DNA from: Yoonia sp.
Lineage (GTDB): Bacteria; Pseudomonadota; Alphaproteobacteria; Rhodobacterales; Rhodobacteraceae
Direction of reading: 5' to 3'
Length of the DNA: 9,229 bases
NCBI GenBank assembly: GCA_028822885.1
Contig: JAPKCP010000127.1
Location: 1-9,229 of the forward strand
Every line of letters begins with the position of its first letter. Position 1 is the first letter of the stretch. This document shows, piece by piece, positions 1-5,401 of the stretch. The notes beneath the pieces are model-generated. The model saw only the letters and a program-made list of their open reading frames with translations, ran no database searches and was not told the origin of the DNA. Made by a program: the position numbers and the translations under genes.

Positions 1-302
1 GTTATATTTTCGCTTTACGCCTCTAATGGAGACGATCTTATGCTCTATACATTTCAGGTTTTGTGCTACGTTTGGTGACGCTCAAAAGTGCTTCTAATTT
101 GTCAAGATTGAACTTTTCGCGCTTGTGCACATAATGGTGTGCATAAGCAAAATAGGTTAGAAATAAATACATCAAATCGATGTTTTGTAAAACCGTGTCG
201 CGGGTCTCATTCTGGTACTCGCTTCCACATTTCTGGCCAGCAATGGTCGCGCAGATGTTCCCTTTGGTAGATATCGATGGTCTTCCGGGTTTGATGACGG
301 TG
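1..302. other. Intergenic stretch with no convincing gene
   Basis: This left end is visibly richer in A and T than the neighbouring genes, above all at 1-180. A 94-codon minus-strand open frame (38-322) overlaps the ATPase gene end, has no clear ribosome site and resembles no family I know. Only two things stand out: the hairpin at about 114-152, and a 13-base near-repeat of the 3' end of the ATPase gene at 236-248. Any gene belonging to this side begins beyond the left edge. Confidence 0.6.
114..152. other. Strong hairpin downstream of the importer operon
   Basis: GCTTGTGCAC at 121-130 pairs with GTGCATAAGC at 139-148, with one G-T wobble. The stem extends inward through A131-T138 and a T132-G137 wobble, leaving the loop AATG. 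A flanking TTTT (114-117) can also pair with AAAA (149-152) across a CGC bulge. It lies about 155 bases past the stop of the importer ATPase gene, so it could be a transcription end or an mRNA 3' stabiliser for that operon. No T-run follows the stem directly on either strand, so it is not a textbook intrinsic terminator. Confidence 0.4.
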
Positions 303-1085
303 CTAGCCAGCAACGGTCTCAACTTGATTAGGTGCTTCTTTTGCGCCGGTCATGAAGGCCACAGCATCCGACATGGTGTAGTCCTTGGGATCAATCACAC
401 ACAGGCGTTTGCCCAGCCGGTGGACGTGAATACGGTCAGCAACTTCAAACACATGCGGCATGTTGTGGCTGATCAGGATGATTGGGATACCGCGCGAGCG
501 CACATCTAGGATCAGCTCAAGCACACGCCGGGATTCCTTTACGCCCAAAGCAGCTGTTGGTTCGTCCAAAATAATGACCTTGGACCCGAAGGCCGCTGCC
601 CGCGCAACAGCTACACCTTGGCGTTGGCCACCCGATAGCGTCTCGACAGCTTGGTTTATGTTCTGGATCGTCATCAGGCCAAGCTCAGATAGCTTATCGC
701 GTGCCAGCTTTTCCATAAGTGGTCGATCGAGTTGGCGCAGCCATTTGCCCCGAAAACCCGGTTTGCGCAATTCACGGCCCATAAACATGTTGTCAGCTAT
801 CGACAGGGCAGGGGACATAGCGAGGGTTTGATAGACTGTCTCAATGCCCTCTTCACGGGCGTCAGTTGGCGATGTGAAGCGAATTTTACGCCCCTCAAGG
901 AATATTTCACCCTCATCGGCAACAATTGCACCTGATATCGCTTTGATGAGTGATGATTTGCCAGCCCCGTTGTCGCCAATGACAGCCAGAATTTCACCCG
1001 GATAAAGGTCGAAATCGCAATGATCGAGTGCGGTGACTTTGCCATATCGTTTGACGAGCCCGCGACCTTTCAAAATCGGTTCCAT
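303..1085 (-). CDS. frcA: Sugar ABC importer, ATP-binding protein (FrcA-like)
   Basis: This 260-residue cytoplasmic ATPase drives uptake of a sugar by the CUT2-type importer encoded with it. The Walker A motif GDNGAGKS is at about 37-44, the Q-loop glutamine at 86, the signature LSGGQ at 150-154, Walker B ILDEPT around 172-177 and the H-loop histidine at 207. It is a single ABC domain, unlike the fused two-domain RbsA type of many CUT2 systems, and this fits the FrcA subgroup. The tail around SHNMPHVFEVADRIHVHRLG is very like rhizobial FrcA as I remember it. The ATG at 1085 shares one base with the permease stop (TAATG), and AAAGG lies about 10 bases upstream. The frame is open 26 codons further up, but that part lies inside the permease gene and does not fit the family start. 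The family call is firm; fructose as substrate is not, given the amino-sugar genes nearby. Confidence 0.93.
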   Translation of the reverse strand: MEPILKGRGLVKRYGKVTALDHCDFDLYPGEILAVIGDNGAGKSSLIKAISGAIVADEGEIFLEGRKIRFTSPTDAREEGIETVYQTLAMSPALSIADNMFMGRELRKPGFRGKWLRQLDRPLMEKLARDKLSELGLMTIQNINQAVETLSGGQRQGVAVARAAAFGSKVIILDEPTAALGVKESRRVLELILDVRSRGIPIILISHNMPHVFEVADRIHVHRLGKRLCVIDPKDYTMSDAVAFMTGAKEAPNQVETVAG

Positions 1086-2173
1086 TATGCTGATACCTTT
1101 CTGATCCACTGGTCGACTGCGACAGCCCCAATGATAAGCGCGCCGATAAGAAGAAAGGTCCATTGTGCGTCAGCCCCGGAAAGCCGCAAGCCAAGCGTGA
1201 ACACGCCCACGATCAAGGCCCCAAATAGCGCCCCAAGAATTGAACCACGCCCGCCAAACAATGAAATCCCGCCAATCACCACGGCCGTGATGGATTCAAT
1301 ATTTAAAAGCTGGCCAGACGTCGGGCTGACTGATCCGATGCGTCCAATAAGGGCCCAGCCTGCGATTGCGCAGATAAAGCCGGTAACGGCATAGACGGAA
1401 ATCAGCGTGCGCTTGACGTTTACGCCGGACAATTGTGCCGCTTCTGGATCATCACCCACCGCGTAAATGTGGCGACCCCATGCTGTTTGGCTCAGCAGAT
1501 AGTAGAGTGCCGCAAAAATAAGGACCATTGCGATGACGCCGTAGGTGAAGTTCGCGCCACCACGGCCGTTTTCATCCGCCCCAATCTTAAAGGTTGTGCC
1601 AAGCAGCTGGAGGAGTGGGGCCTCAGCCTCAATGTCCTGACTTCGGATGGTAGCATTCGCAGAATAAAGGAAATTAGTAGCAAGCACGATCTGCCACATG
1701 CCGAGCGTTACGATAAATGGCGGCAGCTTCATGGCGGCGATGAGCCAGCCATTGAGCGCGCCTATCGCGGTGCCAAAGGCGAGGCCGAACACCACCGCAA
1801 TTTCAACAGGCATGCCGTAGCGGAATGTGAATTGACCCATAATCACGCTCGATAACACCGCAATTGCACCGACACTTAGGTCGATACCAGCGGTCAGGAT
1901 CACGAGGCTTTGTGCTGCGGCAACGATTCCAACAATCTGGACCTGTTGCAGAATGAGCGTGAGTGCGAAGGGAGAGAAAAACTTTGATCCAAGTAGCAAT
2001 CCAAAAACCACAATGGACGCCACAAGCACAAAAAGTGGCACAAGGGCGGGATTTACATGGAGCGCATGCTGCAGCCGGGCGAGAAATCCCCTTCGGGTCT
2101 GCCCAAACTCTGCGACGGCCTCTGTCCGGTTCGATTGGACGACGGACTCATAATTGTCGGTGTCGTTTGGCAT
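1085..2173 (-). CDS. frcC: Sugar ABC importer, permease (FrcC-like)
   Basis: This 362-residue inner-membrane protein of the BPD_transp_2 (RbsC/FrcC) family forms the sugar channel, most likely as a homodimer. After a polar N-terminus of about 40 residues come many hydrophobic segments. The family stretch ILTAGIDLSVGA lies in the first third, and the cytoplasmic coupling region around GRHIYAVGDDPEAAQLSGV is in the second half. Overall it closely resembles FrcC of rhizobia. I chose the ATG at 2173, not the one at 2191, because AGGGGAG (2179-2185) sits 5 bases before it; starting at 2191 would bury that site in the coding part. The gene lies 97 bases after the binding protein gene, with a hairpin between, and overlaps the ATPase gene by one base. 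Translation of permease and ATPase is therefore probably coupled, which would keep their amounts in step. Confidence 0.93.
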   Translation of the reverse strand: MPNDTDNYESVVQSNRTEAVAEFGQTRRGFLARLQHALHVNPALVPLFVLVASIVVFGLLLGSKFFSPFALTLILQQVQIVGIVAAAQSLVILTAGIDLSVGAIAVLSSVIMGQFTFRYGMPVEIAVVFGLAFGTAIGALNGWLIAAMKLPPFIVTLGMWQIVLATNFLYSANATIRSQDIEAEAPLLQLLGTTFKIGADENGRGGANFTYGVIAMVLIFAALYYLLSQTAWGRHIYAVGDDPEAAQLSGVNVKRTLISVYAVTGFICAIAGWALIGRIGSVSPTSGQLLNIESITAVVIGGISLFGGRGSILGALFGALIVGVFTLGLRLSGADAQWTFLLIGALIIGAVAVDQWIRKVSA

Positions 2174-2178
2174 CACGG

Positions 2179-2185
2179 CTCCCCT
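2179..2185 (-). promoter_or_regulatory. Ribosome binding site that fixes the permease start
   Basis: On the minus strand this reads AGGGGAG, with 5 bases between it and the ATG at 2173. It favours that ATG over the in-frame ATG at 2191. Confidence 0.75.
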
Positions 2186-2224
2186 CGGCATGTTTGTCTG
2201 GCTCGTTATGGCAGCCTATAGTAG

Positions 2225-2250
2225 AAAAGGGCAACAGATGTTGCCCCTTT
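2225..2250 (-). terminator. Terminator-like hairpin between frcB and frcC
   Basis: On the minus strand GGGCAAC pairs with GTTGCCC around the loop ATCT. A run of four T then C follows, and AAAG lies ahead of the stem. The 7 bp GC-rich stem plus T-tract has the shape of an intrinsic terminator, though the T-run is short. It sits inside an operon, after the binding protein stop (2271) and before the permease ribosome site. In binding-protein-dependent importers such hairpins commonly act as partial terminators or 3' stabilisers, so the binding protein is made in excess of the membrane parts. That role is inferred here. Confidence 0.7.
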
Positions 2251-2270
2251 CAAAACTTATAGACTTGGGA

Positions 2271-3290
2271 TCAACCCCAGCAGAGGGCAGTGCCTTCGGC
2301 GACTGAGATGCTCTCAACGCCATCGACAGGCTGATCAGTAACCAGTGCCACGCCGGTATCAAAGAAAGCTTTGCCCGGTGTATTCGCTGGCAACGTGCCG
2401 TCAGTAGCAAATTGTACAATCGCCTCAATGCCTTTGGACGCCATCAAAAGCGGGTACTGCTGCGCTGTTGCACCGATCACACCATCTGCGATGTTCTGAA
2501 TGCCCGGGCAGCCACCGTCGACTGAGACAATCAAGACATCGTTTTCACGGCCAATAGACTTTAGCGCTTCATAAGCACCGGCAGCCGCTGGTTCGTTGAT
2601 TGTGTAGACCACATTGATCTCAGGATCAGCCGCGAGCAGGTTTTCCATCGCACGACGGCCACCTTCTTCGTTGCCTTGGGTCACGTCGTTACCAATGATG
2701 CGGGGATCGTCTTCGTCGCCATTTACATTTGGATCGGCGAGATCAATACCAAAGCCCTGCAAGAAGCCTTGGTCGCGTAGAACGCCAACAGTTGGCTGGC
2801 TCACGGCAAGGTCAAGCATCGCGATTTTTGCAGTCGCTGCGTCGTCACCGAGTGTTGCAGCAGCCCACCGACCGATCAATTCACCGGCAAGAAAGTTATC
2901 TGTCGCAAATGTGGAATCAGCCGCGTCAATTGGGTCCAGCGGTGTATCAAGCGCGATAACAAGCAGACCAGCTTCGCGGGCTTGTGTGACCGCGCCAACA
3001 ATAGATGATGTGTCGGATGCGGCGATCAGAATACCAGATGCGCCGTCTACGATGCATGTCTCAATGGCTGCCACTTGTGTTTCGTGGTCGCCGTCAACTT
3101 TACCAGCGTATGAGCGCAGTGTGATACCTGCGGCTTCGGCTGCGGCTTCAGCGCCTTCACGCATTTTCACAAAAAACGGGTTAGTGTCTGTTTTTGTGAT
3201 TAGGCAAGCGGACGTGCCGTGGCCATCAGCCATTGCAGCACCCGCAGTTGTGATGGCAGCAAGTGCTGTACCGATAAGAAACTTTTTCAT
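2271..3290 (-). CDS. frcB: Periplasmic sugar-binding protein (FrcB-like)
   Basis: This 339-residue protein of the periplasmic binding protein 4 (ribose/fructose-binding) family captures the sugar and delivers it to the permease. A signal peptide covers residues 1-21: a KK start, a hydrophobic core and an AMA cleavage site before DGHG. Family marks are TDTNPFF near 34-40, the first-lobe segment ending in ALDTP near 113-117, INEPAAAGA near 231-239 and SVDGG near 256-260. The mature part has four cysteines (29, 79, 261, 337), enough for two disulfides in the periplasm; the pairing is my guess. Length is normal for the family. The ATG at 3290 follows GGGAGGA closely. It is the first gene of the importer operon and reads away from the ROK repressor. 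Resemblance is strongest to fructose-binding FrcB, but the ligand cannot be read from sequence and an amino sugar is possible. Confidence 0.93.
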   Translation of the reverse strand: MKKFLIGTALAAITTAGAAMADGHGTSACLITKTDTNPFFVKMREGAEAAAEAAGITLRSYAGKVDGDHETQVAAIETCIVDGASGILIAASDTSSIVGAVTQAREAGLLVIALDTPLDPIDAADSTFATDNFLAGELIGRWAAATLGDDAATAKIAMLDLAVSQPTVGVLRDQGFLQGFGIDLADPNVNGDEDDPRIIGNDVTQGNEEGGRRAMENLLAADPEINVVYTINEPAAAGAYEALKSIGRENDVLIVSVDGGCPGIQNIADGVIGATAQQYPLLMASKGIEAIVQFATDGTLPANTPGKAFFDTGVALVTDQPVDGVESISVAEGTALCWG

Positions 3291-3294
3291 GTTT

Positions 3295-3301
3295 TCCTCC
3301 C
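3295..3301 (-). promoter_or_regulatory. Ribosome binding site of frcB
   Basis: The minus strand reads GGGAGGA, followed by AAAC and the ATG at 3290. It is a near-perfect Shine-Dalgarno site and fits a strongly translated binding protein. Confidence 0.85.
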
Positions 3302-3368
3302 AGAAAATGTCAAAACGAGGCCGTCAGCCCCGCGTTACCCTGCCCGAAAATTAAGAGCCGATGCGCAT

Positions 3369-3397
3369 ATGGAAGACGATTCTTGGCCCGCTGTCAA
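3369..3397 (-). promoter_or_regulatory. Probable promoter of the importer operon
   Basis: The minus strand carries a perfect -35 box TTGACA (3397 to 3392). After 17 bases comes a poor -10 match, TTCCAT (3374 to 3369), three of six to the consensus. Weak -10 boxes are common in alphaproteobacteria. Transcription would begin near 3362 and give a leader of about 70 bases before the binding protein gene. The candidate operator lies directly upstream. Confidence 0.55.
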
Positions 3398-3423
3398 TTA
3401 ATTAGTTAACTTTCTTTATTAAT
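3396..3423. promoter_or_regulatory. Candidate ROK repressor operator (AT-rich inverted repeat)
   Basis: ATTAGTTAA (3401-3409) and TTTATTAAT (3415-3423) form an inverted repeat with 7 of 9 positions matching around a 5-base spacer (CTTTC). A palindrome AATTAATT (3396-3403) adjoins it and overlaps the -35 box of the importer promoter. The hexamer ATTAAT occurs twice, 21 bases apart, which is two turns of the helix. ROK repressors such as NagC and Mlc bind AT-rich dyads of about 20-23 bases, so the size, place and composition fit. It lies in the shared control region of the importer operon and the repressor gene. Binding is not shown. Confidence 0.5.
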
Positions 3424-3446
3424 CATTTTTGGGTATTTGTGATCTT

Positions 3447-3451
3447 GGAGG
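3447..3451 (+). promoter_or_regulatory. Ribosome binding site that fixes the ROK repressor start
   Basis: GGAGG, 8 bases before the ATG at 3460, is a near-ideal site. It favours 3460 over the upstream in-frame GTG at 3439, whose use would place this site inside the coding region, and over the ATG at 3472. Confidence 0.75.
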
Positions 3452-3459
3452 ATACCTCT

Positions 3460-4671
3460 ATGAAGGCGGGAATGGAAAACGCAGTTGTCAGATCTTTCAG
3501 CGCCGGACTGAGTCAGAAAGGTGTGCGCAATCACAACGAACGGCTGCTGCTTTCCTTATTGCAGCGCAATGGACACATGCCAGGCAGCGACTTGGCAAAG
3601 CTATCGGGTCTGTCTCCGCCAACTGTGTCGGCGATTCTTAGGGGCTTGGAAAGCGATGGTTTACTCGCACGCGGAGATCCGGTCCGGGGTAAAGTTGGCA
3701 AGCCATCCGTGCCGATGATGCTGTCACCTAATGGCGTTTTATCGTTTGGGCTTAAGATTGGGCGGCGGTCTGCAGATCTGCTGTTGATGGATTTCACTGG
3801 CGCTGTGCGCCAGCAAATGCAGTTCAATTACGCGTATCCGGTCCCCGAGGATGTGTTCGCGTTTCTGGCTGAATGTATCGCGCAGATTTCTGCAGATTTA
3901 ACTGCAGATCAGGCCAACCGTATTTGTGGGATCGGGGTCGCGGCCCCTTTTGAAATGTTGAATCGGCACGGCGCGACGGGCCGGAAAGTCGACGATTTTC
4001 TGTCTTGGAAGGACGTGAACATTCCACGTGAAGTCGCGAAGTTTAGCACTTTGCCTGTGTCCGTTGTCAACGATGCAACGGCGGCCTGTCAGGCGGAACA
4101 CGTCTTTGGGCGTGGTAAGGAATTTAGGGATTATGCCTATTTCTTTGTTGGTGCGTTTATTGGCGGTGGGATCGTTTTGAACCATTCGGTCTTTGAAGGA
4201 CGGCAGGGGAATGCTGGTGCGCTTGGCTCACTGCGCAGTGTCAGCCCACTTGGCGAAAGTATGCAGCTTGTTGACATGGCCTCGATCTATTTGCTTGAAA
4301 AGCGCTTGGCTGAGGTTGATCTGGACCCCGCTATTCTGTGGCAACAGCCGCAAGACTGGAGCAGTATCGCCCGCTACGTTGATCCGTGGCTTGGGCAAAC
4401 TGCGCAGGAGTTGGCCAAAGCCAGCCTGTCGACTTGTTCCGTGATTGATTTTGAAGCAATCCTGATCGACGGCGCGTTTCCTGATGAAATACGATCCGAA
4501 CTGGTTGAAAGGGTGCGGCGCTACATTGCAAACCAAGATACGCGTGGCTTGCTGCCCCCTCAGATCGAAACAGGCATGGTGGGTGGCAATGCACGCGCGA
4601 TTGGGGCCGCTTGTGGGCCAATCTTCTCGCGCTTTATGTTGAACACCAACGCAGGACTTGCAGTGGCCTAA
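3460..4671 (+). CDS. ROK-family transcriptional repressor
   Basis: This 403-residue protein probably represses the divergent importer operon and perhaps the amino-sugar operon. A winged helix-turn-helix spans about 24-85, with SDLAKLSGLSPPTVSAILRGLESDG as the core and a basic wing ending RGKVGKPSV. A ROK sugar-binding domain fills the rest: VVNDATAAC at 202-210 keeps the family Asn-Asp, and FIGGGIV lies at 233-239. Two usual features are missing. The phosphate loop DxGGTK is replaced by KIGRRS (99-104), as expected in a regulator with no kinase activity. The cysteine zinc motif (CxCGxxGC) and its histidine are absent, unlike in NagC and Mlc. Alphaproteobacterial regulators beside frc genes look similar as I recall. 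Its natural effector is unknown; the neighbours suggest a hexosamine or its phosphate. Its stop shares one base with a five-codon ORF leading into cutC. Confidence 0.9.
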   Translation: MKAGMENAVVRSFSAGLSQKGVRNHNERLLLSLLQRNGHMPGSDLAKLSGLSPPTVSAILRGLESDGLLARGDPVRGKVGKPSVPMMLSPNGVLSFGLKIGRRSADLLLMDFTGAVRQQMQFNYAYPVPEDVFAFLAECIAQISADLTADQANRICGIGVAAPFEMLNRHGATGRKVDDFLSWKDVNIPREVAKFSTLPVSVVNDATAACQAEHVFGRGKEFRDYAYFFVGAFIGGGIVLNHSVFEGRQGNAGALGSLRSVSPLGESMQLVDMASIYLLEKRLAEVDLDPAILWQQPQDWSSIARYVDPWLGQTAQELAKASLSTCSVIDFEAILIDGAFPDEIRSELVERVRRYIANQDTRGLLPPQIETGMVGGNARAIGAACGPIFSRFMLNTNAGLAVA

Positions 4672-4688
4672 TGCTGGCAGGGCAATGA
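4671..4688 (+). other. Five-codon coupling ORF between the repressor gene and cutC
   Basis: The repressor stop TAA (4669-4671) shares its last base with an ATG (4671-4673). That ATG opens a frame of five codons (MLAGQ), whose TGA (4686-4688) overlaps the cutC ATG (4685-4687) as ATGA. A ribosome ending on the repressor could restart here and again at cutC. The only purine-rich site before cutC (GGCAGGG, 4676-4682) lies inside this mini-ORF. The arrangement is exact, but at this length it can arise by chance. Confidence 0.35.
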
Positions 4689-5401
4689 TCAAACTTGAAG
4701 TGTGCATTGATACGCCAGATGCTATCGCAACCTGCGTGGCAGAAGGCGTTGATCGGATCGAGTTGTGTAGTGCGCTGTCAGTTGGTGGCTTGACGCCATC
4801 ACGCGGTTTGATGGCCCTCGCGGCACAATCAGCGGTTCCGGTTCACGCGATGATACGCCCCACTACTGGTGGCTTTGTGATCAGCGATGCTGCATTTGAG
4901 GTCATGATGTCTGACATCGCCGCCGCCCGCGATTATGGGTTGGTAGGTGTTGTGCTTGGGGTCTTGAGCGCTGATTGTAAGTTAGATCGTAAGCTCCTTG
5001 CAAAATTCATAGCCGCCGCTGGCCCGCTTGAAGTCACACTTCACCGCGCCATCGACCTTTGCGTTGATCCTTTGGAAGCTGTCGATGTGGCTGCTGACCT
5101 TGGGATCACGCGGATTTTGACGTCTGGAACCGCGCAAAATGCCTTCGTCGGGCGCAGTATGATTCGTCAAATGGTGGATCGTGCCGCAGGCCGACTGACG
5201 ATTATGCCGGGTTCTGGGGTAACAGCTGCCAATGTTCGCCAACTCGTTCAAGAAACTGGGGTTCGCGATGTACATGCATCCTGCGCCACAACAATACCTG
5301 AGGCTGGGAACGTTGCAGAATTTGGTTTTGGGCCCACCGATAAACGCGTCACTGATAGCGAAACGATCCGGGCGATGCGGCTTGCGCTAGACGGCCTCTG
5401 A
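4685..5401 (+). CDS. cutC: CutC-family TIM-barrel protein
   Basis: This 238-residue cytoplasmic protein has the full CutC fold length. The N-terminus has the pattern LEVCIDT...GVDRIELCSALSVGGLTPSRG (about 4-43). The middle carries LHRAID, ITRILTSGTAQ and the loop MPGSGV. Family members were named for copper homeostasis, but a direct copper role is disputed and the biochemical function is not settled. The usual signature RPRxGDF appears here as RPTTGGF, so a normally conserved arginine and aspartate are both changed. I chose ATG 4685 because MIKLEVCID is the family start; the frame is open up to a TTG at 4658, which would overlap the repressor and add nine unconserved residues. The gene follows the repressor by 13 bases and is surrounded by amino-sugar genes. 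This hints at a role in sugar breakdown, but I cannot name a reaction. Confidence 0.88.
   Translation: MIKLEVCIDTPDAIATCVAEGVDRIELCSALSVGGLTPSRGLMALAAQSAVPVHAMIRPTTGGFVISDAAFEVMMSDIAAARDYGLVGVVLGVLSADCKLDRKLLAKFIAAAGPLEVTLHRAIDLCVDPLEAVDVAADLGITRILTSGTAQNAFVGRSMIRQMVDRAAGRLTIMPGSGVTAANVRQLVQETGVRDVHASCATTIPEAGNVAEFGFGPTDKRVTDSETIRAMRLALDGL

Noticed and set aside
175..212. Possible minus-strand terminator CCG/CGG followed by TTTT near 191-203
   Set aside because: Only three or four base pairs can form, too weak to stand as a terminator.
38..322. Minus-strand open frame of 94 codons at the left end
   Set aside because: It overlaps the frcA end, has no ribosome site, no known motif and a composition unlike a folded protein; a shorter start inside it (near 172) is no better.
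1085..1163. Longer frcA starting 26 codons upstream
   Set aside because: The added residues lie within the permease 3' end, do not resemble the ATPase family start, and the TAATG junction with the AAAGG site explains the shorter form.
2614..3354. Plus-strand open frame of 246 codons opposite frcB
   Set aside because: It is exactly antisense to a firmly identified gene, is dominated by Ser, Ala, Arg and Pro, and shows no family motif; long antisense frames are common opposite genes of this base composition.
3439..3459. GTG start for the ROK repressor, seven codons upstream
   Set aside because: It would place the strong GGAGG site inside the coding region; the ATG at 3460 is ideally spaced from that site.
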